Shown here piece after piece: positions 42,346-53,090 of a stretch of 64,000 bases of DNA. Below the pieces are notes generated by a model that was not told where the DNA came from, did not search any database, and saw only the letters and a program-made list of their open reading frames with translations. Within the stretch, counting starts at the first letter, position 1. Each line of letters starts with the position of its first letter. Both the position numbers and the translations under genes were made by a program. The DNA comes from Liopterus haemorrhoidalis (lineage: Eukaryota; Arthropoda; Insecta; Coleoptera; Dytiscidae). The DNA lies in NCBI GenBank assembly GCA_963971575.1, contig OZ020611.1:19504092-19568091 (forward strand), written 5' to 3'.

Positions 42346-43320
42346 TTTTAGGGTTTTTTAGGTATGGCCACCAAAAACCCTTATAACATCACTCATGTGT
42401 CTGTCTGTCTGTCTGTACGGTAGAAATTGTAGCCAAACAGCTGAAAGTAGAAAGTTGAAATTTAGCATACTTGGACAAATTTTTGACCCACATGTAGGAC
42501 AACTATAGACAGTTCAAAAAAGTAGAGCGCGGGATAAATATAAACTAATATAAATTTAACGGAAAAATAAATATTTTTTAAAAATTTTGAGTAGGGTATC
42601 AAATGAAACCTCTCAATGCGTGGATGCACAAAAAAAAATTATTTTTGAAAAATCTTTTTTTTTTATGGCGTTTTTGTCAATACAATGGCAAAAAACTTTT
42701 GTCCCCCATCCTATCTCCCAGAGGGGTTGAACTAAAAATCTGAATGTACATTGATGGGAACTGGAATAGTTCAACAGGAAATTTTGATCAAATTGGTTTT
42801 TCGCAAAATATTGTTTTTTTGTGTCGTCGAAAAAAAAAATTAAAAATTTATTGTGTGGTATCAAAAGAAAGAAAGCTCTTCGGACGTAGATAAAGGAACG
42901 GGAAGAAATTTTTTATTTATTTATTTTTTTATTTTAATCCGATTTTTTCCAGAAAAACACTAAAAAATCAGTGTCCCGCACCTTTTAACCCTAAGGGATT
43001 GATTCAAAATTTGAAAAAATCCTAAGCAATGTATTGAACATTGCTATGATTGCGGAAACGTACGAGATAAATTTTTTATCCGATTTCGTTTTTGGAAAAT
43101 ATTAAAGTTTTTGTGTTATCGAAATTTTTAATTTTTAATTTAAATTTTATTGTGTGGATATTAAATGCAAGCTCTTTAAGTGCAGATTAAGGAACGGTAA
43201 TTAATTTTTGAAATACATTTCATTTCGACTAAATTTTGTCAAGTATTAAGATTTTCGTTTAATATCTTAGGTAAAACTAAAAAAAAATCAGCTGTGGACC
43301 GCCACAGGAACCACCGTGAT
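42346..43320 (+). mobile_element. HLE copy 12, 5' end with GTCT array
   Basis: TTAGGGTTTTTTAGGTATGGCC, then CTGTCTGTCTGTCTGTACGG, GCCAAACAGCTGAAAG and TTGAAATTTAGCATACTTGG, follow the order of copy 1. The microsatellite lies close to the 5' end as expected. The 3' hairpin end is missing; sequence fades into AT-rich DNA before the R2 fragment. Confidence 0.6.
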
Positions 43321-43457
43321 CACAAAGTACTTGTCTAATTTATGATGCTTTATCAAAAAATGTCTCAAATAAAAGTTGTTAGTTATTGCTTTTATAGCAA
43401 CTTTTGTTAAATAAATTTTTTCGAAATATTTTTCTGTTGTGAAATATTCACCGAAAA
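43320..43457 (+). repeat. Dispersed repeat R2, copy 2 (partial)
   Basis: TTTATCAAAAAATGTCTCAAATAAAAGTTG and CGAAATATTTTTCTGTTGTG match 32105-32200. It ends at the left side of the ISL2EU-like element. Confidence 0.55.
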
Positions 43458-43459
43458 AT

Positions 43460-44300
43460 AGGGGATAGGCATAATTTAAATTTTTTTTTTTTATTATACT
43501 CCTCTTGTTGCATATAAACATAAAAAACAGTTTTGCATTTTTTTTTTTTAATTTGGAGGCAAAAAAAATCATAAATGCATGTAGCGCACGAAAAGGACGT
43601 GTGACGTCATACCCCACTTAAGTGTACTGCGTACAGCCCACCCAGTGTACAGCGTACAGCCTACACAGTCTGTCGTGAACTTATTTGCTTGTATAACTTT
43701 TATAGATTGTGTAAAGTAAGAGTGATTTTAATTAAAATAAAATTTAATTGTATAAAAACAATTTATACATGTTTACCGAATTAAATTTTATATTAAAATA
43801 TATAACCTATATTGTAGTATTTCAATTATGCCTCTAACGTTTTGTAACTTCACGTAAACAATGTAGTAAAATTCTGACATCTAAATTACAAAAATATTTA
43901 CATTTTATAGAGTTGCAGCGTTTGTTTACATAAATTTATGGAATATATAAATGGATTACTTACAAGTCTGTTTTGACACCACGTATTTCTTCAGCACTGT
44001 AGCATTCATTATTTTTCATATATTCCATGAGCATAAATGCATCAATGTTCGGTAAATTATCACTCTGAGCCCTAACAAAATCTTTATCTGCCATTTTAAT
44101 AATAAATGCGTGAAAAATTGTTGAAAAACAAATACAAAACTTTCGAACAATGCAATATACACACGTAAAGATTATGTTGTAGTCTGGGCTGCTGGGGTTT
44201 GACGTCATACTCAGCCGTATTTACTCGGCAGCTTTCGCGCTGTGGCCGGCTTATTTCAAATTTACAATATTTTAATTTAAAAAATTTGTAGTTATCCCCT
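43460..44300 (-). mobile_element. ISL2EU-like TIR element with AT TSD
   Basis: The termini AGGGGATAGGCATAATTT and, inverted, AGGGGATAACTACAAATTT are flanked by AT (43458-43459, 44301-44302). A 2-bp AT duplication and association with a YqaJ-type nuclease gene are features of ISL2EU elements. Both ends carry TGACGTCA sites near the inner edge (about 43602 and 44199). The interior is mostly non-coding apart from one exon. The superfamily call depends on that exon and the short duplication. Confidence 0.5.
43964..44094 (-). pseudogene. First exon of a YqaJ/SWIM-type transposon protein (partial)
   Basis: MADKDFVRAQSDNLPNIDAF, then MLMEYMKNNECYSAEEIRGV and KTD end at a strong splice donor ACTT|GTAAGTAA (43963 downward). 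This N-terminus (DNLP.iDaFM...Y......yxxxEIRGVK) recalls insect YqaJ/SWIM-finger transposon proteins, as far as I remember the family. No downstream exon with the SWIM finger or nuclease is present before the element ends. The frame is open further upstream to 44208, but the start at 44094 fits the family. Confidence 0.5.
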
Positions 44301-44302
44301 AT

Positions 44303-45648
44303 TAAAACTAACCGTGATGCTGAATGAATTGCAGTTGGAGTTTATAGTTTCATACCTGCCTGCAACATTTACAAATTAATCTTTATATCATTCTATCCGT
44401 TACGTGACAAAGATCAGTCTTTGATCTCTTATCCTATATTAATTGGCCGTAGCTGGAGATGGCTCGAGTACTGTAACTTGTTAACAAAGCTCTCAGGGTG
44501 AAGAGGTAAAGACCTGAAGCTCAGCTGTGGAGTCAGGTTAAGCTCATCAATCCACAGACTCGATTTAAAATCCTTTACACTCTGAGCTATTTTCCTTGTA
44601 CTACATAATTATATTTCAGATCTATGGGTAGGGATAATTAAACTAAAAGGAAGAACTGGAATAGAATGAAAATCAGATGTGACAAGAATTATTTACAGTA
44701 ATTTAGTCTTTGCGCAATAAGTAAAATAGGAGGCGTTGAAACTTTTCATGATTATTTATTGAGATTTTACTATAGCTCAGTCGCTGAAACAGCGCAGTTG
44801 GTCATTTTGCATCATAACTTGCAATGACAAACTTAGTGGCGAAAAAATAACTAAATCGATTTTTTTGGCATGTGAATTATAGACTAATATTGCTCTTCAC
44901 TTTACTAAAACATACCTTTTGAAGTCATATTTAGTTTGTGTTCGATAGTCATTTTGAATATTTACAAATTTTAAAAGTGTTTATTTAATATAGGGACATT
45001 TGTATTGGTATCCCTGAATGATGTTTACATTTGTCATTTAATAATACGTCTGTTGTGTTTTGATACTGACTTGTGTTCAAATATCTAACCTATAGTAATT
45101 TCTAAAAGCCTTTTTTATTTAGTTTGTTGTTTATTTAGCAGATTTGTGTTTAGTTATATATTTTCTTATTTAATTTTGTGTGTACTGCATAGTTTTTAGG
45201 TTATATTCAACTTACTTTTATTTTCATTTCTTTGATCATATTTTTGGATCACATCAGTCCTTTGTAGGACTATTTTGCCTATTAGAATAGTTTATTTGTT
45301 TCTATTCTGTTCTTATTCTTATATTTTCATTTCATTTCGATACAAGTGACAGCGTACAAATATTAGATTCGTTAAATAGATGAATGTAAACGTACTAAAC
45401 CTGACGTCACATTTTTTTTTGTGACGTAACTGCACTGTTTCGCCGATTTATCTTATCCTATATTTATCTTATCGCGCGATTACATAGCTACTCGTTGGTT
45501 AAGTCGTCGGCGAGTGAGTGAGTCAGCGAGTATTGATTTCACACAGTTAGTAAATTCGCTTACTTTCTCAGCAATATTGCGTTGTTTTCCAATTGCTGTT
45601 TTATTTTTATTATTTCTATTTATATAAATATTTTTTCTCGTCTTGCTA
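44303..45648. other. No recognised gene; half-copy of a foldback at 45409-45445
   Basis: 44455-44590 (GATGGCTCGAGTACTG, then GACTCGATTTAAAATCC) is weakly class II tRNA-like but not convincing. 45409-45445 (GACGTCACA, (T)9, TGTGACGTAACTGCACTG) is related to the foldback at 26963-27089. The octamer-like GCGAGTGAGTGAGTCAGCGAG lies at about 45509. The rest is T-rich. Confidence 0.4.
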
Positions 45649-46082
45649 TTAGGGATATGCGATACTAAGAGTGTCGAAATTTGGGTATCGATAATATCGA
45701 ATAAAAATTATTTTCTATAAAACGTAAAAAAAACATTTTATTCTTATAGTAACAATAATTGTTTTACAATAATAAATAGATTAAAGTAGTATGGGCATTA
45801 ACATACTAGGTACACACGACTAAAAAGTGAAAAAAAAAAAAAACAATACGATACTGTGTTAAATGTACTAATATTAATAAAGTATCGGAAGCTTACTATC
45901 GATACTTGACCCGCCCGTAAGGCCGCTATTATCATTGAATTAAATTAAAACATAAAAACTTTTTGTGTTTTTAAAAAATGTTGAGTGCCGCTACCTGCCG
46001 GATTCAACATTATTATCTCACCAGTTTCTTAGTTAAATTACGCGTCTCTATCGCGGTTTGAGTTATTTTACACCCTCTTGGT

Positions 46083-46454
46083 GTGTGTCTACACCTGCCA
46101 AGGAACCATCCGACGACCCAGGAACCTGTTTTTTGGGATACCAGTGCCATATATGTAAACTTGGAAATAAATATTCTACATGCGAAACCCTTAATGTATG
46201 AGCAAAACAAGTTCAAAAGAAAATTGAAAGAGTCTGCTTTGATCGAAAACTCTGGAGATGCTGTCAGCCAAGCTAGCATAGAATTTCCTCAACTCTGGCT
46301 TTCCATTATTCAAAACAATCCATCTAATCCTCAAGTCACTAATCCGGTAACAAACAACTCAATACCACACAATAATGTGACAAACAACCTTAATACGGTC
46401 GTTAATTCTCCGCAGGTAGTCCCGTCCCTACCTATACCTGATCCCAACCAATAG
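46083..46454 (+). pseudogene. Penelope-like (GIY-YIG) ORF, C-terminal tail
   Basis: The 123-residue frame reads LPRNHPTTQEPVFWDTSAIY, then ILHAKPLMYEQNKFKRKLKE, SALIENSGDAVSQASIEF, PQLWLSI. The pattern SA......h...k.l....nkfkRk.kEs..I........S..S.efp.lWl resembles the end of the endonuclease domain and the tail of Penelope-group proteins. An Asn/Pro/Val-rich tail follows. Reverse transcriptase and the GIY and YIG motifs are absent; the upstream in-frame stop at about 46058 shows truncation. A hammerhead-like motif lies 90 bases downstream, as expected for this group. Confidence 0.5.
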
Positions 46455-46541
46455 CAACACACCTATAACCTGCTCTTACTCTTACAATACTCGGTATAAA
46501 AACTCGAAGAAATTTGAAATGTTTATCACTTCTCGTGATCG

Positions 46542-46582
46542 CTGAAGACAGAAACAGATTGTTGAGCAGTTTCCGAAACGTC
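46542..46582 (+). ncRNA. Hammerhead-like motif after the Penelope-like ORF
   Basis: CTGAAGA core, hairpin GAAAC...GTTTC, then CGAAACGTC with the palindrome ACGT beside GAAA. Same layout as 35281-35313. The stem has unpaired bases at its foot, so it may be imperfect. Confidence 0.45.
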
Positions 46583-46742
46583 CGAATATATTTTATATAC
46601 TCATGAAGTATTTTATCTTTTTGATACTAATACTCATTATATTGTACTATTCTAGCCTAGTACTATCAGCAATGGCAAACGTCCAAAATAACGGTGTCCG
46701 CATCGATACTGGTATCGTATCAATAGTATCGGAACATCCGTA

Positions 46743-48159
46743 GGTGTAACTCATATTTCCGAAATTATAATTCCACTTTTCAATGGACTATGTAGTAAAA
46801 TATGAACTTTAAAACTCAAATTTCTTTTTAATTTTGTTTTTCATATTGTGTCTGTAGAATATGTAGCTTTATTAGATTTCATCTTCCGTAAAATGATCTA
46901 GTGGAAGCAGTGTGCACTTTTGTGCACTTCTCGCTTGAACTGGATTATGTTACTATGAAAGACGCTGTCACATTTTTATCTAACATGAAATGTTACTAGT
47001 AAACTTATCTTGTATCAATAAAGTTGATTTAAAGAACTGATATTTCACTCGATGAAATATAGGAAACTTTTATGAAGAAAGTTAATACAGCGATAAAATT
47101 GTTTGAACAATATTTAATTTTGTCTTGAACAAATGTTGTATGGTTCAACAAACTTAAAAATAAAATTCCCTATAAATTGTCTAAATGACAAAACCAGGTA
47201 TTCTTAACGAGTCTGTTTTGACTTCCTGTGAGTCGATTGAATTGACAGCAGGGTGGAAGTAAGAAAAAATTATATCCCCCGCTTTTAATGAAGATAAAGA
47301 TAATGTATCTAGTCCAATGTTTTCTTGTCAGTGAACATTTCTTTTCCGTTACATTTAGCTCTGTTTACGCTTATTACACTTCCTGTGTAATTCTTCTTTA
47401 AAAGTATATATATCATGTGTACGTTTACAGGCCAGGTACCAAGTGACGCGTGGACAGATTGTGATAAGTTCTAAGGGCCAAAGGGTTTAATAAATTACTA
47501 TAAATCCTAGAGAGTCCAGATGGGTCCAATATATGCAATATGTGATAAGCAATAAGTTTGTAGTTATAACTATCTTGGATTATGCAATTTTTTAGCGATA
47601 CATTGTAGTCTAGTATTCTTTTCTTCTTCTTTTGACCAGTATTTCTCCTCTTTGCTTGGTCTATTTGGTTGACGAGGATGCCCAGACTCCTTCCTTGCAG
47701 ATTTGAGCAAGTCTTCTTGCTCTCGGATTTTAAAGATGTCCCTCTTCCTTGAAATCCTGGATGATTAAATAAGGGATCAAACACAAAGGCACATCCCAGC
47801 ACAAAAAAAACCTTTTTATGGGACACATTTGTCTTGTAATTGAACGTGAGCTCGCCGCAAGAAAAAATGTTGGCTTCTGAGCCCCCTGTGAGAAAAAATT
47901 CAGCTTTCTCTTAATAGTGCCGTTGTCAGACATATCCTGGTTCGTCGGATTTCTGGACCTATCTATTTTACGGTTTAATTTCAAAATTCCAGAAACTAAT
48001 TTTTTGATTTCCAGGTTGTCGAATCTTGGGATCTAGGTATCCTGAAACTTAGGTTGCCAAATCTTTGGGATTTTGAAATAATGAACCTAGGTTTTATAAT
48101 TCCAGAATCTCAGGAGTTTCTTCTCTCTCTTTTGGTTTTTTGTCCGGAATCATGTAACA
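46743..48159. other. No recognised gene
   Basis: A 133-codon minus frame (47425-47826) overlaps an 84-codon one (47730-47984); both contain basic patches (KSESKKTCSN, QAKRRNTGQKKKKR) but no domain I know. They could be decayed transposon coding sequence. Confidence 0.35.
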
Positions 48160-48174
48160 CTGAATATTAAGTAA

Positions 48175-48414
48175 TTTTTATTTATTTATTTATTTTACAT
48201 CGGCCTATTTCTGCAACAAGGCTAATCGCCGATGCCAGGGAGCGAGCTCCTACACCTGGATGAGGGGTGAATGATTGTGAAATGAGAGTAATGTAAACAT
48301 ATTTTTCTCGCCCGAATAATATCACCAGCAGAAAATCAAACTACCGACCGCATAATCCAGACTGTTTTCACCAGTCCAAACTGCACGACTTAATGCGCTC
48401 GGCCACTCCGTTGG
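48175..48414 (-). mobile_element. tRNA-derived SINE, family A copy 2
   Basis: Inverted and alike to 940-1182. Minus strand: head GGAGTGGCCGAGCGCATTAA with box A, a degenerate box B near 48340, body ATTCACCCCTCATCCAGGTG, tail (AAAT)n. A 15-bp duplication CTGAATATTAAGTAA with one mismatch flanks it (48160-48174, 48415-48429). Confidence 0.85.
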
Positions 48415-48479
48415 CTGAATATCAAGTAACAGGTTAATCTAGAGTTCCAAACTTTTCATTTATTGTCTTAAGTTAAATA

Positions 48480-48622
48480 AATAAATAATAATAATCGTAC
48501 GGACTATCTCGGTTCAGATCAATGTGCAATACTGTGATTTTTCAGATCTTTTAATTACACTCTCTGGAAATTATTGTGGGGGGCAAAAGTTTTTGTGACA
48601 CATATTTGGCGAAACTCGATAT
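48480..48622 (-). mobile_element. HLE internal fragment
   Basis: TCGTACGGACTATCTCGGTT, CAGATCAATGTGCAATAC and GGCAAAAGTTTTTGTGACA match the internal segment of other copies (for example 5130-5230). No ends present. Confidence 0.45.
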
Positions 48623-48842
48623 ACAATAATATCTCGACTAACGAATGACCCTGAATAATACGGCTAACTGGTTAGCCGAATTAATGAATGAGTTGGCTAA
48701 CGAATATTTTTTTCGCAAGGTTTAGCCGCGACTAATAAATTGGGATTCGACTAACGAATTACACGGCGACGCGCGTCCGTTTTCATGACAATATTGATAA
48801 TGCGAAGTGTGTCATTGTAAGGATATTTAAAACACTTGCAAG

Positions 48843-48980
48843 GGCCTGAACCACTTCAAGGAAATCTTGAAGAAGACGAAAATCCAGCCAACATTGGAGA
48901 AATTCTTCACATCTCCTCTGGCCAAAAAACCAGAAGAGAGAGAAGAAATTCCTGAGATTCCTGCAATTCGACAAAGATAG
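48843..48980 (+). pseudogene. pogo transposase C-terminal tail with PIP-box-like motif
   Basis: The 45-residue frame reads GLNHFKEILKKTKIQPTLEK, then FFTSPLAKKPEEREEIPEIP and AIRQR before TAG. QPTLEKFF fits QxxhxxFF, the PCNA-binding motif reported for pogo transposase. The homologous tail at 9997-10092 preserves Q..F..FF although the flanks diverge. Sequence upstream is full of stops and the catalytic domain is missing. Confidence 0.6.
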
Positions 48981-49352
48981 TTGAACTTTACAGAGAGACA
49001 GCCTGAAGGTTATTCTCCCATAAACTAAAAACTATAGACTGTAAACTATAGACTGTAAACTGCACGTCATAAGTGTAAATAGATTCATCATAATGGTCTA
49101 GGAATATGTGAGATGAATTTGATGAGATTGGGAAAGGAATGTGTGTTTGTTATTTTATAAAAGTTTTGTTAAAGGTGTGTAAATAGGGCCGCCACACATG
49201 TGCTGGTATTCTTAGGACTGTCTTTTGCTAGAGTTGAGCCAAAATGCCGTAGGTGTTGATGAAGGTTTGCACACTTGCGCGATTTGGATTTGATTCTAGT
49301 GTCTTGTGAATGCTTGCCCACGGGCGATAGACACACGCGCCGATTCACGGTA

Positions 49353-50647
49353 AGTTCATCGAAAATCAATTCATCGAAAATCAATTCATCGAAAATCAAT
49401 TCATCGAATATCAATTCATCGAAAATCAATTCATCGAAAATCAATTCATTGAAAATCAATTCATCGAATGATCAATTCATCGAAAATCAATTCATCGAAA
49501 ATCAATTCATCGAAAATCAATTCATTGAAAATCAATTCATCGAATGATCAATTCATCGAATGATCAATTCATCGAAAAAAAATATTTTGTAAATATTTGA
49601 GAGGAATGCCGAGGGGATCGAAAAGCCAAAAAAGCAGTGGTCAATAAAAGTTGACAGACTACACTTATTAAATAACTATCATACTTGGTCTATTAATAAT
49701 TTTTAAATTTTCCATTCCGAAAATACGCCAGGTAAAAGATACCTGTTGGATTATTTTGAAATCGAACAGGGCTCCTTAGATCAGAAAAATCCGGTTAATG
49801 GGATCATAAATGTACTTAATACACCCATTCTTAAAGGATTATAAAAATGGTATTTCCCCATCTGTTAAGTCTTAAGGGTTTTGTGTTATGTACATAGTTT
49901 TACTATTCATATTTACTATACCACACATGATTTGTTCAATGTACGGTGATTCTAAACAGGTGGCATTGTTATGTTAGTGTGAGTTTGTTTTGTCATTAAA
50001 CTAGATGATGGGTAGCTCGCTTCGCTCGGCTTCTTCTAACCAAACCCTTACTAGCCTAACCTAACCTAAGATAGTGTTTTGACATTAAACTAGAAGATGG
50101 GTAGCTCGCTTCGCTCGGCTTCTTCTAACAAAACCCTCACTAACCTAACCTAACCTAAAATAGTGCTTTGTCCTTAAACTAGAAAATGGGTAACTCGCTG
50201 CGTATCATTGTGTATGAATTTATAAATATTATTTGCGTGCAATTTCCCATAACCTGTCTTATTAAACCTTAAAAACAAAACATTTATTTCTTTTATTATA
50301 TAAGTTTTCTTATTATATTTCTTTATTTATATTCAAACACTATGTCACTTTATTTAACTTTTTTTAAAACATATAAAAAAAATTACGCAATTATTTCTTA
50401 GTCTGTCTACTTTTATTGACTACTGCTCTTTTGACTTTCCGATCTCCTCGGCATTCCTCTCAAATATTTACAAAATATTTTTTTTTCGATGAATTGATCA
50501 TTCGATGAATTGATCATTCGATGAATTGATTTTCGATGAATTGATTTTCGATGAATTGATTTTCGATGAATTGATTTTCGATGAATTGATTTTCGATGAA
50601 TTGATTTTCGATGAATTGATATTCGATGAATTGATTTTCGATGAACT
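49353..50647. mobile_element. Foldback element with arms of 15-bp repeats
   Basis: Each arm consists of tandem TTCATCGAAAATCAA units (about 14 at the left, 49353-49570; about 11 inverted at the right, 50484-50647), with variants TTCATCGAATGATCAA toward the centre. Beyond the repeats the arms continue inverted through GAGAGGAATGCCGAGG and AAAAGTTGACAGACTA-like sequence (to about 49660 and from 50399). CGGTA/CGGTG flank it, a possible 4-5 bp duplication. The repeats are open in several frames (KINSSKINSS) only because the unit is a multiple of three. Confidence 0.75.
49980..50215 (+). repeat. Three tandem units of 89 bp with CCTAA runs
   Basis: Units start with ATTAAACTAGA.GATGGGTA at 49995, 50084 and 50173 (period 89). 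Two carry TAGCTCGCTTCGCTCGGCTT and then CCTAACCTAACCTAA, three copies of the insect-type telomere pentamer. The third is truncated. It lies in the loop of the foldback. Confidence 0.75.
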
Positions 50648-51098
50648 CGGTGACCCACGCGCCGCGGGCTTGATTATATGCTAATAGGGGATTTTTGTGG
50701 GGCAGCAAATGAACATTCTCTTTTTGATTGGGTATTTTATTGAATATTCTGGGCCCATTTTGATGATTGTAGTTTAAATAGTGAATCTCTAACTCTTCAA
50801 TCCTCCTTTTGAAATTTATAGAGAATCGTGACTAACGAATAATTCGTACTATGATTCACCTTGCGATACGAATTAAATTCGTTAGCCGAGGTATTTCTAT
50901 ATATGTATTGGATTCTAAATGTTGGGTTCGCGAAATCTTCAATTACGAGATTCCGTTACTATAGGAACATCTGGATTTTTTTGTTGGCACCACGTTGAAA
51001 TATATATAGATTTCAATCATTATAAAAACTTTCTAATATATAACACATTTATTTTTTTCCATTTTCCTGAATTTTTAAAAGCACGGAAATGTAAAATT

Positions 51099-51255
51099 GC
51101 CGGTCGCTATGTCGTAGTGGTCAGCTCATTTGACTACCAACCATGGGGGCTCGGGTTCAAATCCCGGTTATGGCATGGAAATTTTCTCAAACAAAAATTG
51201 TCCTGGCTAATTGCCACAGTAGCAAAGGCCATTAAAAATAAAAAAAAAAAAAAAA
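51099..51255 (+). mobile_element. tRNA-derived SINE, family C copy 1
   Basis: The head GCCGGTCGCTATGTCGTAGT has a box A and CTCGGGTTCAAATCCCGG a perfect box B. The body (GGCATGGAAATTTTCTCAAA, AATTGTCCTGGCTAATTGCC) is shared with family B. Poly-A tail. A perfect 11-bp duplication AATGTAAAATT flanks it (51088-51098, 51256-51266). Confidence 0.9.
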
Positions 51256-51266
51256 AATGTAAAATT

Positions 51267-52113
51267 CTTTAAATATTCGATAGGTAAAAACACTTTGTTA
51301 TTGAATTATAGCCTGGAGTTATATAAGGGGACCTCCCACACTCTAAGAATATCTTTGTAACGAAATTCACGTGGCGAAACCGGGGTAAATGCCTTTTTCA
51401 CGCCTCGCCAAATGGGCCTTATTTATGTGTTTGTAACACGAGTATATTTTCATACTTTTTTTTACGTTCTCTCGGTTTGTGCAAATGAGTTTTAAATTAC
51501 ATATATATTTATGTACATATATTTATGATAATGCACTTAAAATGTTCAGGTAATTATAAAATATACTGAAATTGTATTGATTAATGTAATTTTTAATTGA
51601 AATTTGATATATGCAGTTTTATTGCTGATGAATGTGAATTTTAAGTGGAATATATATTATTGTCAAAATGGGAATCAATATTTAATTTTACAACAGTTTT
51701 GCATTATCTGTTTTTATACGGATGGTTTGTTTTTTAGAATACAGGCTGGCTGGGTGATAGACAGGCGAACGATTTGTTTCACTAGCTATTGCACCGTCGA
51801 AAATGTTAAAATGGTAAAATATAACATATTATAGTTAAAATATAAGATATTATTTATATGAGTAAAATTGGAATTAATATCTATTTACCTGGGGCAAGCA
51901 TATTTTTCTAAAAATAAAAAAATTATTTTGGGCACCAGTTTTTTTCATCGATATAGATATTTGAAATAATAAGAAAAGATAAAAAAAATACCGTTTTTTG
52001 CAATAATTTTTTATTTTCTAAACAAAATAATAAAAATTATTATCATATTTATATAATAAAATTGGAGATTATATCTGTTTTTACCGACCGCCAACATATA
52101 CATATAAGGGAGG
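51267..52113. other. No recognised gene
   Basis: AT-rich with a 76-codon frame at 51604-51834 that matches nothing I know. Confidence 0.4.
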
Positions 52114-52775
52114 CAGGGCCGTGCGAAGACAAAACTGCGCCCGGGGCGAAAACAAAATGGGAAGCCCCCCCCCCTCCCAAAAAAAGCGGGAGTTATTAAA
52201 TAGCAGAGATATTAAATAGCAGATTATTAAATATCATATATTCAAAAAAGGTTTATTCAATCGTTATATATAATACATTTATCATCATATAATACAATAA
52301 CATAAATGAAATTAAAAAAAAAATAAAAATCAGAATAAAAGTATGACTATAACTAACAAAATTTTATTTTCCTCGCTTTCAGAACGGCAAAATCATCAAT
52401 TATTTTTTCTATATCTAATAATCGAGTAACATCACATTCGATTGAAAGTAAACTTAAATTGGCAAGCCTGTCCTGAGCCATTGTAGCTCTTAAATAATTT
52501 TTCACTAATTTAAGCTTGCTGAAACACCTTTCCGCTGATGCAGTAGTCACTGGAATACTTAGAAATATTCTATATGCAGTTTCCATAATTTTATAATTTG
52601 CTAATAAGTCAAATTGATGGATTAATTGGAGGATTTCTAAGTGTTCCATATTTTCAAAATTTGCATTCAAAGACCGGAAAAGTTTTTTCGCACTTAAAAT
52701 CTCACACAAAAAATCTTGTCCGTTCAAATCAGCTCCATATTTGATTGAAAGAGCCATAGCATGTTTATTTATAGT
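52114..52775 (-). mobile_element. hAT element, 3' part with terminus
   Basis: CAGGGCCGTGCGAAGAC at 52114 with CCCCGGGCGAAA-like and poly-C/A sequence is a typical hAT 3' end. The transposase tail runs on the minus strand. The 5' end is lost at a (TGTC)n array (52776-52799), where R2 repeat DNA begins. Confidence 0.65.
52353..52775 (-). pseudogene. hAT transposase C-terminal dimerisation domain (Tip100-like)
   Basis: After a microsatellite-encoded artefact (TDRQTDRQ) the frame reads HAMALSIKYGADLNGQDFL, then CEILSAKKLFRSL, YKIMETAYRIFLSIPVTTAS, AERCFSKLKLVKNYLRATMA, QDRLANLSLLSIE. IPVTTASAERCFSKLKLVKxxLRxxMxxDRLxxLxxLSIE is the hallmark C-terminal region of hAT transposases of the Tip100/ZMYM-associated group. 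The frame is uninterrupted for 140 codons to its natural stop, so decay is slight, but the BED finger and catalytic part are missing. Confidence 0.85.
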
Positions 52776-52799
52776 CTGTCTGTCTGTCTGTCTGTCTGT

Positions 52800-53090
52800 G
52801 TACACGTGCAGAGCAAATTCGGCTAAAAGGATTTTTATGAAACTGCATATTTAAGCTTCTGCCATCAATCGCAAGAGTTGATCAACTTTTGGTAAAAATC
52901 GGTTGACTAGAAATGGGAGTTTACTCTTATCGATTTTAAGATTTTTGCGAATATTTAGCAAAATATTTCTATATTGCTATAAATGCAATAACTAATAACT
53001 TTTATATGAAACGAAAAATTATTATAAAATTTTTCGAAATTTTTCTAAGTATCTATTTAACGTTTCCATGGTTATGATAAATAATATCTC
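52800..53090 (-). repeat. Dispersed repeat R2, copy 3 (inverted)
   Basis: GACTAGAAATGGGAGTTTAC at about 52903 through CGTTTCCATGGTTATGAT is the reverse complement of 32020-32260. It abuts the truncated hAT element at the (TGTC)n array. Confidence 0.6.

Larger units (their letters stand above)
45650..46742. mobile_element. TIR pair of hAT-like type around a Penelope-like tail
   Basis: TAGGGATATGCGATACTA at 45650 and, inverted, TACGGATGTTCCGATACTA at 46724-46742 match at 14 or 15 of 18-19 positions; GATAT/TATCGAT words cluster inside both ends. I find no matching 8-bp duplication, so superfamily and exact ends are uncertain. Confidence 0.4.
48624..50899 (+). mobile_element. pogo-like element, TA TSD, carrying a large foldback
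   Basis: The left terminus CAATAATATCTCGACTAACG and the inverted right terminus TAGAAATACCTCGGCTAACG are flanked by TA. The words CTAACGAAT/CGTTAGCC repeat near both ends. A transposase tail (48843-48980) is retained. A 1.3-kb foldback (49353-50647) occupies most of the middle. Confidence 0.7.

Noticed and set aside
44455..44600. Possible class II tRNA/SINE
   Set aside because: Box A-like and box B-like words are present but spacing and stems are poor, and there is no A tail or target duplication.
47425..47984. Overlapping 133- and 84-codon minus-strand frames as a host gene
   Set aside because: They overlap in different frames, show no domain, and lie in stop-rich DNA on both sides.
49169..49547. 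Repetitive frames (KINSS, ELIFD) of up to 96 codons
   Set aside because: The 15-bp foldback unit is a multiple of three, so several frames stay open without coding.
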